Below, one piece after another: positions 1-28,833 of a stretch of DNA of 64,000 nt. The notes beneath the pieces were generated by a model that ran no database searches, was not told the DNA's origin, and worked only from the letters and a program-made list of their open reading frames with translations. The position numbers and the translations under genes were made by a program. Where the stretch lies: positions 274,594-338,593 of the forward strand of contig NW_004797603.1 of NCBI RefSeq assembly GCF_000002075.1, given 5' to 3'. Numbering within the stretch: position 1 is the first letter of the stretch; every line of letters begins with the position of its first letter. The stretch comes from Aplysia californica (taxonomy: Eukaryota > Mollusca > Gastropoda > Aplysiida > Aplysiidae).

Positions 1-599
1 GCCCCTAAATTTTGGTCGTGTTAGAACTGAGAGAGAGAGGGGGGTGGGGGGAAGGGAGAGAGGGAGAGGGGGGGTGAGAGAGAGGGGAGAGGGATCGAAG
101 TGGGGCAAGGAGTGAGAGAGAAAGAGAACATGATATTCAGTCTCATTCAGCATGTGTGTATTAGTGTGTAAATATATATGTGTGTGCCTGTGCGCTGGTC
201 AGTGATTGACCAGTGCTCTTTTTGTCATTCCCTGGCGACTGTGTTGCCTCGTCCTGCCACGACAGATACCAGTTTGGGTACCCTCAACTTTCTTATCATT
301 ATTGTTGAGGGAACAGTCTTCACGCTTTTGTCACTCAGATATGTAGAAATATTTGAATTCGTTGTTCATTTTAGTTAAACATGTTTCATGCTGTATATTA
401 CGGTATATAGGTGTATGAGCAGTAGAAAGTTGGGCTGTGTGTCAAACAACTTGAGCCATTGGATGACTGACTGGGATAATCCTGGATATCACTGTTTGAT
501 GGTTGAGTAAGTGAAACTGTCAGTGGCCACGTGTATAATGTGAGAGGTTTGAATCGTCCACTGTGAGTTGGCCACTTGTAATCTGTATGCTGCAAGTAG
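1..599. other. GA-rich low-complexity DNA, no gene seen
   Basis: The first 125 bases are GAGA/GGGG-rich; the rest shows no feature apart from the run-up to the 34-bp array. Confidence 0.7.
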
Positions 600-960
600 G
601 TGAAATTGTTAGTGAAATTGTTACCGTCTTGTATACTGCAAGGGGGTGAAATTGTTACCCTCTTGTATACTGCCAGAAGGTGAAATTGTTACCCTCTTGT
701 ATACTGCCAGAAGGTGAAATTGTTACCCTCTTGTATACTGCCAGAAGGTGAAATTGTTACCTTCTTGTATACTGCCAGAAGGTGAAATTGTTACCCTCTT
801 GTATACTGCCAGAAGGTGAAATTGTTACCCTCTTGTATACTGCCAGAAGGTGAAATTGTTACCTTCTTGTATACTGCCAGAAGGTGAAATTGTTACCCTC
901 TTGTATACTGCAAGTAGGTGAAATTGCTGGTGAAATTACTGCTAATAGGTGAAATTGTTG
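600..960 (+). repeat. 34-bp minisatellite
   Basis: GTGAAATTGTTACCCTCTTG followed by TATACTGCCAGAAG repeats about nine times with few changes (CTC or TTC in the middle); degenerate units border it on both sides. Confidence 0.92.
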
Positions 961-3578
961 GCCACTTGTGCGCTGTGAGTTGGTCACTGGGTGTCTGTGG
1001 GTCCTTTGCTTGGAGAGCTGATTGTTCTTTTGGTTTGTGTTTATCATTGTTGTGGGGTTGTTGGGTTTTTTTCAATGTCTTATTTGTGTGTAACGGTTTC
1101 AGGCTTAGCGGCTACCCGGGCAGAGAGTTCATTTGACCTTATGCAGTTGCGAGCACCGTAAAAAAAACTTTTGCAATAGTAGACTAACAGAGATCTGAAA
1201 GCAGGAGACAGCACTCTTTCCCCACTGAGGAAAGTGATGGTCTTTTATGCTCGTCTGTTGCCAAAGTGATGCAAGATCTTTAATTAATTCACTTGTTTTA
1301 AGAGGAAGTCACAGCACAGTCATTAAAAAAATATCGGAAGTTTTAAAGAATGATGATTCAAATGATGGCTGGATCGCTGGTTTTTCTGATCCATGGTTGG
1401 GGTTTTTGTTAAAAAAATTTTTTTTTTTTTTTCTTTCTGAAACTGTCTCAACCATTATGACCCAACAGATGACCAACTATCTCCTTCATTGTCAAGTCGT
1501 AGATGCATTTCATTTGTTTGTAAATTATTGCTTTGCCTGTCAGGGCTCAACAGTTGTGTGATTTGCTGAACCACCAACAGTAGTAAGACAGAAGTTCGGC
1601 ACAAGTTTGGGAGTTTTCCCTTAGGTTTTATTAAGTATTTTGTCGTGCCACATAATTTTAGGGTGATTTTCCTTAGAAGAAAAAATTAGACATGACGAGT
1701 ATCTAGTAGTGAAATTTACACAGCATACAGTACCCTTGAGAAGTACTCAATAGTTGTTTGAAATTTCACTTTTTGGCCTTATTTGTATTATTCTTATAAA
1801 TATTGGTTGACTTAATTATTTAGACTTCCAACAGAGCCTTCGTTTTCTCTGTTGGATTTTTTTCTTTCTTTTTTTTTTTTGTCAAGTCGTACATTCTGAG
1901 GATTGTTTCCACTCCTTGAAAACCTTCCCATGGACCTCTAGCTCTCTTCTCTGTGGGCTGCTGTCAATTGGTAGTTCTCTAAGTAGTGGGCTGGTCCTTA
2001 AGAGTCGTCAGTTGTTTTCTGTTTTTCTATGGGGTACTGGTGTCCTCAATGCTAAGGACGGGATGTCAGATCTGATCCCTCTGACCGGTGGTCACTGCCC
2101 TTGTCCGTGGTATGAGATGATGAAATGAGATGATGAGACGATGTAATGAGATGAGATGGTACTGTACTGTCCCAGCTGAACTTGCACAGAGCAGCACGCA
2201 TCAGTTGCAAACAACTGTCCCGAATATTCCCGGGACTGTCCCGGATTTGATAATGGGGAAACCAGTCTCACTTTACGTGGACCCGTTCGTTGTTTGGTAA
2301 TCTGAAGGGTTTATGAAGAAGAAAAAAAAATGACCAACCTGAACGTACCCATCTCATTCCAGTGACAGGACAATAAAGAACACAAAATGGGCCCCAGAAT
2401 TTGTTGGTCTATTTGTGGTGTATGAAGTAGTGGAAGAGTGAGGTATTCTCTGGTTCTATCATGCAGTCGATGTACATATATAGAATTTTTATTGTCTTTT
2501 TTTAAAAATCCTCATCTGTATGAACTGAGATTATATATAATATAATAATATTATGTGAATTTATGAAAATTTGGGCATCTTAAAAAATTGTTTACTCAGA
2601 CTGTTATAGTTTTTTTTTTAAAAGATCCGCAGTGGATAAAAAAAAAAGTGATAATTTCCTGTGAGATAGAAAGAAAATATTTGTGGAAGGATTGATTGAT
2701 TCATGTAGAATGATTTATTTATTCTTGAATAATGGAAAATGATATTGTGGTTGTAGTTTGTTGCTTGAACAGGGTGTTTGCACAAGCATGTAGTCATGTA
2801 GGGTGAGTAGGAGGTGCGATAAAATTTGTCTCTCGTTTTACAAGAGCTATGTTACGGCGGTTACTTCAAACTGTGGTCATCCTCCTCAGCTGTCCATTGA
2901 TATCGATGATGACTGAAGCAGAATGCACGATACAATTTTGCCAGGGTGGTAGACATAGGAGAAGTAGATTGCACAAGCACTACTCCCCCTCCCTTCAGAT
3001 CTTGACTTTCTTGATATACAGTATAACACGGATAGGTCGAACACAGAAGACTCGAAATCATGCATCCATCGAACTGTGCCTGTGGTCCCGGTTTTTTCTT
3101 CCTCTTTATCTTTGTAAGATATCCCTCAAACTACGGATCCCCCAAACTACCGAGGCCGGTCCCGACGAATTCGAGCCATCCGTGTTCTCTGTACTTAGAA
3201 GGAGAGACATGGTTGTCAATACTTTTGGAATCAAACAAGGTGGCAGGGTGTGTTTTACTGCAGTATAATCTAGGAAGGTGTAGGGGTCTGTTCTGCTATT
3301 TGCAGGTGGAATAAGCTGTGGTGATGGATGCTCTCGTTTGAGATAACATCAAGTGTTAATGGTAGGTTTTCCACCGAACTCTGATGATTTTCAAACTGTC
3401 ACATAATATAATATTGCAACAAGTATTTAAATTGAGTTCCCAAAAGGAATTATGTTGCACACTGTAATGTTGATGCCATTTTTTTCTGTGGTCGTTGTGT
3501 TGTGTGCAGTCACTAGGCCTGTACAGTTGTCTTCCTCTCATTTTCTCTAAGTAATGCTCTGAAAAATTAATTTTTTAG
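961..3578. other. Non-coding DNA, no gene recognised
   Basis: T-rich sequence with a scrap of family A hairpin (GACCTTATGCAGTTGCGAGC near 1135) and GATGA-type repeats near 2115-2155. No coding motif. Confidence 0.6.
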
Positions 3579-3790
3579 CGGGTGGTTGGTGGGGGCTTTA
3601 GGCTTTAGTATGGTTTGTTCCTTCATTTCTATCAATTATCTGTCCTCTTTTTTCTTTTTTTTTTTTTATACATTTTTCTTGGTATGTTACTCTCTAGAAA
3701 TAGTAACGGTAACACCTCTAATCTTCAGCTCTTGCAGGATCGATTTGTGTCGCAGGTGCTTTAAAACTCTTGGTGAAACTTAAAATTAAA
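3579..3790 (+). mobile_element. Family A copy, diverged
   Basis: GGGTGGTTGGTGGGGGCTTT at the head, TAACACCTCTAATCTTCAG in the body and a tail AAACTTAAAATTAAAAC. The hairpin is decayed. Confidence 0.65.
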
Positions 3791-5144
3791 ACTTACCTTT
3801 ATTCTTAATGAATAATGGGTCATCAACGTTTTTCTTAACACTTCCCAGGAAGTTGAGATTGTTTCGGGATGCTTTCACGTCTTCTGGGGTAATAATAGTG
3901 GGGTAATAATGGTATTATAATAGTAATTATTGAGGTTGCAATGTGCATAGAGATTGCTGTTAAGAGGGAATTCGGGCACCTTCTCTCATTATAACTCCTA
4001 TGACATTTGCTCTCTTTATGTTAGAATGTGTTGCTTGTTGAATACTTTGATGTTTTCCTCCCTGAGGATTTCTATGTACATATTTGTTGTCTGAAACGAG
4101 TGGGTCCTTTCTCGTTCAGAGACCACCATGTACACAAATGAAGTGATGCGTTGGTGTTTGTTTCAAATTCATGTCATTCCAAATGTGCACTCATGTACAG
4201 TGTCATGTTGCATTTTGTACTAGGTATGTTTTATGAAGGAAAAAAAAATTGAGTGTCTACCCATTGATAAAAAAATTGAATTTCTACCCATAATTTTTTT
4301 CTGTTGAGAGTGAGAGAGCCACTGTGGTCTGGGGCAGACACTATTCGGAGACGTATCCGGCGAGTACCCATGAACTATTCAGAGACGCACCGCTTTGGGC
4401 AGATGCACTGCTTGGGGGGGGGGGGGAGTCAAACTGCGTATTATTTGCTGCAGATCACACATATAGCCACAAAAACATTCACAATTCTATTATTTTCAAG
4501 AAAATTTCAAACTTAGGTACAAAATATCAAATTATGGGTTAAAACAGGGGCAAGCCCCCCCTGTAACCCCCCAGATTTTTTTACTTTGTCTAGAGGCACA
4601 AAGCATTTTGATTGGTCAATTTCCGTTGGAGCCGTCTCCAAATAGATACTGCTGTGGTCTGGCAGGGAGACAGGCTGTTGCCCAATGTGTACGTAACGTA
4701 GTACAGTGACTTTTCACATGTAATTTAATGTTCAGTTTGCCCTGAAACTTGACTCATTGAGAATGTGGTGGACACACCTGATTAGAATCAGACCAAAGAC
4801 AGTATTGGGGCATATTTCGAACTATCGTACAAAAAAAATCAGAAGCAAGAATTTGTAGATTTCATGGTAGTAGTATGCATGTTGTTGTCTTCCTTCTTAA
4901 GTTTTAGAAAAAGAAAACTGCAGAAAAAACAAACAGCATATAAACCGGCATTAATTAATAATGAAGTTCTGTTCCGTTACCAAAGACCCCCCCCCCCCCA
5001 AAGCAGCAAGTCTTCAAGTTTTGTTGAGTGAACAGAATGCCTTTCTTCAAGGAGTTTGAAGTGGTAGTGGGAAAACTTTGAGGTTTGGGCAGTAGTCTAC
5101 ATGGGGGGGGGGTGTTAAAGGAGTGCCAGAGTAAAGTTGCAAGT

Positions 5145-5345
5145 GTGAGTGGTTGGCAGGTGCTCTGGTGTGATTTGCTCTTTCTAGAACTTTCCCATTA
5201 AAACATCTATCACTGAAATCTCTCCTGTTCTTTTTCTATGTAGATCTATGTTACTCTCTTTGGAGTGACACATCTAATTAAATCTTTGCCTCTTGCATGA
5301 CCTATTTGTGTTGCAATTGCCGTAAAACTCTTGCTGAATTTATTT
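5145..5345 (+). mobile_element. Family A copy, diverged
   Basis: GTGGTTGGCAGGTGCTCTGG near the head and ATGACCTATTTGTGTTGCAA near the tail. Confidence 0.65.
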
Positions 5346-5668
5346 TTTTAAAAATTAAGTTACAAAATGTTTAGAGATTTCCTGACAACACATGATCACT
5401 TTAGAATGAGTTTGAGAGCAGGTGGATGAATTGTAGATGTGCATGTCGACATTTTTTTTCTTCTCATCGTACTTCTGTGAGATGATGAGAAGCAGTTGTA
5501 CTTCTGTATTTGTGGGCACTAATGACATACGTTATTGCAGGGTCCTTGTGTATCTATTACTCATCCCATCACCTCAGCGCTGCTTCTGTTTCCCATCTCA
5601 CATGTTTCACTTAGTAAAATCGAGGCGTTGGTTTCATTGTTCTGTTGTTTAGCTTAAAGATAAGAATG

Positions 5669-5860
5669 TGGGCGGTTGGTTGGTGCTCAACTGTGGTTTG
5701 CTTCTTCTTTCCTATCAAACATCTGTCGCCTTTATCTCCCCTCCTTCTTTTTTGTGTTTGTTACTCTCTTGTAACCCCTCTAATCTTCGGCACTTATATG
5801 ATGACCTTATTGTGTTGCAAGTGCCGTAAAACACTTACTAAAACTAGACTAAAAAGATTA
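5669..5860 (+). mobile_element. Family A copy with perfect 3' hairpin
   Basis: Carries CGGCACTT and AAGTGCCG as an exact 8-bp stem around the ATGACCTTATTGTGTTGC loop, and a tail ACTAAAACTAGACTAAAAAG. Confidence 0.75.
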
Positions 5861-5873
5861 GAATAGATCAATC

Positions 5874-5945
5874 TGCTTAGTGCAAAACTCCGCCATGCTA
5901 TTTTGAAAACTGACATATGACGGAGTCTTGCACTTTTACTGAACT
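5874..5945. repeat. Short hairpin repeat
   Basis: AGTGCAAAACTCCGCCAT is answered by ATGACGGAGTCTTGCACT after an 18-base loop. Single arms of the same sort (CTTAGTGTAAGACT) recur at 13400-13415, 16478-16490, 22635-22650, 40110-40125 and 53318-53335. Confidence 0.55.
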
Positions 5946-7439
5946 GTCGAGACGACCATTTCAGCTCCGCCGTGAGCTTCTCGCTCTAAATGTACAACTA
6001 TTTTGTCACTGTTACTGCAGTATTTCTGTATAATCCCTATGCTATTTGTTCCTGCTGAGATGAGGGTTTTATTCCCGGCTGGCATTAAGTTTCAAATCTT
6101 CTTGACCTTAGATAGCTCTGGATGTTGATTTTTGAATTTTTAAACTGTATATTTTTCTCTTTCTCCTCAGTCTGCTTGAATCTTTAGTTCCATTTTTTGT
6201 TCTTTTTTTCTAGTTTACAAAACACATACATTTTTGTGGACATGTAGTAATTGTAATATTAAGTTACTGCATGTATTAGTTATTCTGCTAAAGAGAGGGG
6301 AATGGAACGATCCTGGACATGGGAAGTGAAGAGGACATTCACATTCATTTTTTTTCTTCATATTTTGTGACCAAGGAATGCTCTCATTGTATGTTACAAA
6401 CCAGACCTCAGCATTCTTTGTTTCTGTGAACTGTGAAGTTTCATACTTTTATGGCATCAGCTCTCCACATGTAATACTTAAGTCGAATAGAGCAATATCT
6501 CAGTCATGTCAATGGTAGTAGACTCACTTGCTGTGGAAAAGTTGGCTTTCTGTGGGAGAGGCTAAACAGCTGATGCCGAGATTCTCTTCTTCCAGTTCTC
6601 TGAGATCTGGGTTGGTTGCACATTCCTTTTGCCTTTAGTTCTAGTGTAGGCTTCCATCTACCCATGGACACATGATTCACAACCTTTTGTTTAGTTAGAT
6701 TAGACAATGAGCAGTTGTTGTTTTTTTTAGTTTGTCTTTGCCTATCACCACTAGCTCTGATATTACTGGTGTAGTTTGATTCAGCAAGTTCAGTAATTGT
6801 TGTGCATGCAAAGCCAAAGACTCTCTTTCTTATGATATTGGTTGCGTTGTAGGGGAAGAATAGTCTCAACTGACCAGAAAGCATTTTAGAACCTTGCAGA
6901 AGTTCGGTTTTTATTGTGTGTTTTTTTAGTAAAAGAATAATGGGTTGTTGTTGTTGGGTTTTTTTGTAAGTCTGGTGACTGTCTGATTAGTCTGAATGCA
7001 TGAATGTCCTATCAGAATCTGACAGTGTGTGCACTTGTTGTAGTAATGTACTTGAGTCAAGTGTTTCCATCTGCAAACCCTCGCATTTCATGTATTTGAA
7101 TTTGGGATTGAGAATAAAAATACGACTTGTATTAAAAAACGCTTGTAAATAAAGTGCGTTGTTACCATGCAATCTTGTGTCCTCTTGTTGAATTTATTTG
7201 AAGAGAGAAGAATGGAGCAAGGAGGAGACTGTTGTTGGTGACATTGTTGTGGTCCGTGGTGCGGGTATATAAGTAAACAGCTGATCTGCAGTATTGCTGA
7301 AGTTTAAAAAAAATCTTTTATCTGAACCGTGGACTTTTAGTATGTTTAACTTGCTTTCGTTGTGCTCCAGTCTTTATATGAGAGCCCACACCTTGTAAAA
7401 CTTCCATTTACGCGAGTGTCAGTAAAAAATATTCCAAAT

Positions 7440-7645
7440 ATTTTCGGTCCCGTGGTTTTATGTTTACTTTACTTGACTTTTACATAATTTAGCAAAATTT
7501 TATCATTTTTTGCATAATTTTAGATTATTTTCCTTTATCATTCTTTCTAGAAATTAACAGGATGGTATGTTTTCACATTTTTGGGCTGAGGTTTGCATTA
7601 TTTCATTTTTTTTTTTTGCATAAAACCGCAGAGACAGATTTATCT
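7440..7645 (+). repeat. Dispersed repeat family C
   Basis: GATTATTTTCCTTTATCATT and TTTGCATAAAAC blocks recur in the same order at 9995-10185. T-rich, no coding. Confidence 0.6.
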
Positions 7646-7884
7646 AATCTAGTTCTGAATTTTTTACAAAATAATAAGCTCTGCACTCGCACCTCTTAAC
7701 AATAAGAATAACATTGTGGACCAAAACCGTTGTCTCTCTTTGATGGACTCTACCTTGGCATTCAATGCTGAACAACAGCAAATCATCAGCTTTACTTTGT
7801 TCTACTGGTAAGAAAGGGTAACAGTAACAACTATGGTGCAGCCATTGGTCTAGTAAGAAAAGCACAATTGGTCGCTTTTAAGTA

Positions 7885-8335
7885 CAAAGGGGCTATCCTG
7901 AAAAATGCTGTTTTGAGAAAATCAAAGATAAAGTTTTTGCCCCTTGTTCAGTTTCTTTAAAAGACAGGAGAGTTTTCTCTGTAACCAAGCAAATATACAC
8001 ACCAATGAAACCAAACTTCTTCTATAGTGTAGGGCAATACCCACTTCTCTGGTGTAGGTAAAGATTTCTGGAACTCTCGAAATCTGGGTTGGCCCGCTTG
8101 TCTTTAAAAGCGACCAATTGACACACACACCCTGCATTTATTTTTACACTTTGTAGGCTCTTAAAAATAAAACACTATATGAGAACACAAAATGTGCAGC
8201 TTTGAGAAACTAATGCGTGTTTGAACAAGCTACTTGAGAAGGGTCAAATTGAAGTTTTTGTTTTTAACACTTTGCTATCCTGAAAAATGTTGTTTTGAGA
8301 ATATCGAAGATAAAGTTTTTGCCATCAAAGGCAAA
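7885..8335. repeat. Direct repeat pair bounding a 390-bp segment
   Basis: GCTATCCTGAAAAATG(C/T)TG and AAGATAAAGTTTTTGCC occur at 7891-7938 and 8274-8321, so the segment is either duplicated or an insertion between copies. Confidence 0.55.
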
Positions 8336-8479
8336 GGCATTTTGGGGAAAAACCAAAGAAACAGTGGGAAATATCGGCGAAATGAGGCGCCAAAGTGTGA
8401 AAACTTTCAACGCTCTAACTCCACTTTTCCAGAAAACTCTGGTACTGGTATGCGATAGTTTTAGTATGGATTTTGAAAA

Positions 8480-8625
8480 CACTTGCAACACAAGGACATA
8501 AAAGTGCAGAAGATTAGAGGTGTTATAAGAGGGTAACAAACACACAAAAATATGGAGGAGAGATTATGACGATTGATGTTTAACAGAAAAGAAGCAGCAA
8601 ACCACACCAGGGCACACTCCAACTA
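8480..8625 (-). mobile_element. Family A copy, partial
   Basis: Recognised by the minus-strand equivalents of GAAGATTAGAGGTGTTA and GCAAACCACACCAGGGCA. The head lacks the GTGGGTGGTTGG motif. Confidence 0.6.
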
Positions 8626-9385
8626 CTCGTGTATTTTTTTGCAAGCGAAAGAACAGCATACTGGCACAACAGAAACTGAATGATAATGAAAAAGCAAAAC
8701 AGACAGAAGCAACATAGAAATAGTGAAGACGCAGAACTTACCAGTCAGACTGCTGGCAAAGTCCCAGAAAAATATAGAAATTTGTATCTAACTTCTAAAA
8801 TAAAACAAGACCAGAAACATTTTCGATAGCTTTTTTTATTTTTTTGCTGTGTCCTGATTTTAATCATGAAATGCAAACAGGCTAGAAAAACAAAGTCGAT
8901 GTCCGTAAAAAAAAGTCGCTCAAACTTGTCAAGACCATTAGAACCAAGCAAGGTACGGTCTACACTTTTCAAATGAAAATTTTTTTTTTTAAATGAATGC
9001 AACAAGTCAGTGGATAACGCAAAACACGAGTCACTTAGAGAACAGAAACAACGCAGAAGACAATTCTTTCAGGCAGAGCAGAACTATCAGCACAATACTT
9101 TTGAAATTAGAAAAAAAATCTTCTTGAAAGCAAAAACATAACCATGGATGACAAAACTATCAAAGACACATATTTTTTTTTGTTCTCTTCGAATTTGAAT
9201 TCATTTCAACCAACTGTAATAATAATACAACTGCAGTACAAAAGCTAAAACAGGAAAATTCACACTGATCCAAAGGGATGCTGTCAGTTGACACTAGACC
9301 TTATTTTAAAAAATAAGATCCTCAAACTTTCTAAACAGGAAAAGGGAACTATTCTGATTACGCTTCTTTTACCCCCCCCCCCCCC

Positions 9386-9387
9386 CA

Positions 9388-9424
<37 letters not shown>

Positions 9425-9432
9425 CCCCCCCC
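9386..9432 (+). repeat. Poly-C and (CT)n stretch
   Basis: C run, CT dinucleotides, C run. Confidence 0.95.
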
Positions 9433-9994
9433 AAACCCAAACAAATGCACAAGGAACTTCACCAGTTTCCTCCAGTCTGTCTCTGTTGTTACCACATTGA
9501 CAGAGATATGAGAGTGAAAAGAGGAAAAAAATAGTGAGCTATTTTTAGAAATGATTATGTTAAGTTTACACCACCTTGGACCAGGCTAAAAAGTCAACAG
9601 AGAACACCTTACGAGTCACTGGCCACGCTAAAAATAACATAACTCAACCCGAATGCCCAGAACGAGGGAAGACAGCAGTGGAGACTGGGGCTGGACTCTT
9701 GCCCCACATCACACAAGACCCCCCCACCCCCCCAGTGAGCGAGAGAGAGAGAGAGGGAAACAAATATAAAAATACAAGGCAGGAGGAGAGACACAGCACA
9801 CAAAAGTAAGACAGCAAGACATGATGAAGGAGGTAAGAAGTACTAGACCGGATAGTGATGTGACTAAGAGAGGTCAAAATACAAGATGTCGTCAACGATA
9901 GACAGAGAAACCAGAGGCAAGCAAAAGACGCGTACAGCGAGGTGGAGATACGAGACAACGAGTAAATGTAGGGCAGAAGATAGTGGTGAAGGTG

Positions 9995-10185
9995 GACACA
10001 AGACTGTCCCCTTTTTTTAAATGCACCCCGCATAATTTACCAAAATTTGATTCATGTTTTGCAAAATTTCTGATTATTTTCCTTTATCATTCTTTGTTAA
10101 AATCAACAGAATCGCATAATTTCACATTTTTCGGCTCAGTTTGCATAATTTCAGAATTTTTCTTGCATAAAACAAGAAGGACAGA
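9995..10185 (+). repeat. Dispersed repeat family C, second copy
   Basis: GCACCCCGCATAATTTACCA head, then GATTATTTTCCTTTATCATT and CACATTTTTCGGCTCAGTTT. Confidence 0.6.
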
Positions 10186-10443
10186 CAAGACAAACAGAAA
10201 CGTGACAGTAATAGATGCGGAATAAACACCAGAGGCCAGACACTGCAGCCAGGGTTTACTGGTGAAGTGTACAAGAAATAACAAACGCGTGAATCTAAAA
10301 CCCAACTGAAAACACCTTTTCTCCACAGTTCATCGAGTAAAAATACCACAGAGAGCAATTTGTCCAAAGGTCAGTATAAAACAGTTGAATAAAGCAAAAG
10401 AATTTCTACTCATGACCATAATATAAGATTTGCTTGCAAGGAG

Positions 10444-10449
10444 ATTTAT
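10444..10449 (-). terminator. Candidate polyadenylation signal of HSPA4
   Basis: AATAAA on the minus strand about 1.8 kb after the HSPA4 stop codon is the first perfect hexamer I found downstream. A 3' UTR of that length is plausible, but no other cleavage-site evidence is visible. Confidence 0.25.
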
Positions 10450-12232
10450 TACTACAAAAAGTATGAGATGATGGATTCATGAACCAGTCTAAGAAAAAAA
10501 AAAAAATGGAGCAAAGAACTCCAGCACTCACAGAAAAGACTGGTACTGACAATCAATGTGACTCAAAAGAAGACAGCGAACCCGGCATCAACATGAGCCA
10601 AGTACCGTGCCCCACCCGAAGCATCCCATGCAAACAAACAACACAAAAGCAGGAAAAAAACAAAACAAAAAACCCCCCAACAATTACATGGCAGGTTCTA
10701 GTCGCAATTACCTCTTGGAAAAAACACATAAAGACACCCATCTATCAAAAAGTTCAGTTAGCCAAGATTTTTAGAGGACCACAAAAGGAGAGGGGGGAAA
10801 CAGAATAAATACCATATTCCCATTCAAAACTTGACACAATTTCATGCGAGGCATGGTTGTATCATCGGGAGTAGAAACTTGGTTCAAGAACCCACATTTC
10901 CCCCCCGTTTCCCAGTGGAGAGGAGGGCAGGTCCCTCGTGAGTGCAGAGTGAGAAGCCAAAGGACACAACTTGGGGTATAGCATTTTCCCTATATATGAA
11001 ATAACTGCATCATCACACTACTTTGTTTGCTATCATGGATAAATAACCCTTCTGCCATGAGATTATGATTCCCTGCCCTTCCAAGCCAATACAATGTCCA
11101 AACCCTGGCAGCCGCTAACAGTTAGTAGTAACTTTTAAATATTGTAAAATACAGATCAACACGACGTACTGATGTCACATACTGTACTTGAAACATCACA
11201 CAAAACACAAGTCCGGCTCAAACAAATAAGTGAATATGAATAACAACTTGTAAAATCTCAACAAGGGGGGCACTAAAGACCCTAAAACTGTTTCTCGCAC
11301 ACAATATCTCATGAAGCTCTGACCAACTCGTTTCTTTTTTACCTCTCAGGGAAAACTAAAAAACAAACGGATCGTTTTTGTGAAACATCAAAATTGTGTG
11401 CCTAATCATTCCTAAGGCAGATCCTGCCCCTCTTGTTCCAACCCTAGCCCTGACTGCAAACACAAACAAAAATCACATTTATGGCAAAACTGAAAACAAC
11501 AACATCAAAATCATTTCACAAATGAAAGTGGCTCTTCGTGAGCAGAAAGGTCTGCCCACACCAGCCTCATCATGGCCAAGCTTGTCGGAGACTACAGAAC
11601 CACAATAATCTCACCGTGCGACCATGTACGCATGCATGCATTAAAAAAAAGTAATGAAACGTATTATCAGCTGAAACCTACATTGGAAGTTACTCAAAAT
11701 GATTGCCGCTGCTTGAAATAGGTGTACCTACAAAATAACCCTGGCGAAGCAATGATTTACTACGGAAAATGTTACTCACAAAAAGCAACATAATAAAGAA
11801 GAACATAGACATAGTTGAAATGACTTACTCATCAATAACAGTTATTTTTTAACATAAGAATTTTTCTCATCTAAGAAGAAATTGTCGCGCAGATTTTAAG
11901 GTCATACGCCATTCCGAAGACCCACCCACAACATTCTGTTATTACGTTCAGCTTTTCATGAGGACAACCCACCCCAGCTGGAATATATCACCAGCAACAA
12001 AACCACAGTGAAAAACATCAGAATGTTCGCATTCTAGGCATCATACATGAAAAAAACCCAGCAACTAATCTTCACTAAACACAACAATATACCCTTAAAC
12101 TATCGGGAAGGAAAAAAAATTGTAACGAAGAACATGTAACTCACGACTCAAAATAAAACAGCTCAATAATTTAGCTAGTAGGTGACTGCAAGTACCACCC
12201 CCGTTACCCCCCAAACTAGCCAGCGCTAGCGG

Positions 12233-28185
<15,953 letters not shown>

Positions 28186-28833
28186 CTGGAGAAAAAAAAT
28201 AGCATTCTTTAAAATAAAACAAACTATGTGAACATGTATGAGTGTGAATAGTGTTAAAAGTTAACAAGTAATTCGAATAGATTGTTGATAACTTGTAGTG
28301 GAACAGCTTAAAAATCTAAAACATATTTTTTGTAATTTCTTATTCCTGTGAAAAAAGACTCAAGTGTAAGACTAACGAAACAAAAAAGTGTGGAGAAAAG
28401 AATACTGACATCCACATTTCACAATGATTCACATTAATTCACTGACCCAGAGTTGATTTCCAGTTTGATAGAACGGACGATCTTTATTTTCTTCTCACCT
28501 TTATAAAATGAGACCATGTTTGAAAAGGATGTGAATGGTATATTTTTATTATATATCTTAAACATGCATGAATACAATATGGAAGTTGGAAGTGTTGCAC
28601 ACTGAAGTATAGAAGTAGAAGAACGAATAAAAACACATACTGAAGCACATTTTCAAAAGTAGCAGCTGTGGCAGAGACTCTCTACGGTGACACTAGTCAC
28701 AGCAGACACTGATGTACCACCGACAGACACTTTAACCCCGTTAGCCAGGCACGGATCTATAGCCACCTGTGATTAACATATTGTCATATTTCGACCATTG
28801 AAGTAAACTCGCATGGACCACACATTAATTTTA

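Larger units (their letters stand above)
5870..12232. other. HSPA4 downstream flank, no other gene recognised
   Basis: Apart from the repeats listed separately, short frames (the longest 126-129 codons, at 6504-6884 and 9644-10033) show no recognisable domain. The part nearest 12232 is probably the HSPA4 3' UTR. Confidence 0.6.

Noticed and set aside
600-960. CRISPR-like regular repeats
   Set aside because: Units are contiguous without spacers and the DNA is eukaryotic; it is a minisatellite.
4320-4680. Possible MITE with CTATTCGGAGACG / CGTCTCCAAATAG ends
   Set aside because: Only about 15 of 20 bases match between ends and no target duplication is visible.
6504-6884. 126-codon minus-strand frame
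   Set aside because: No known motif, no splice-consistent neighbours.
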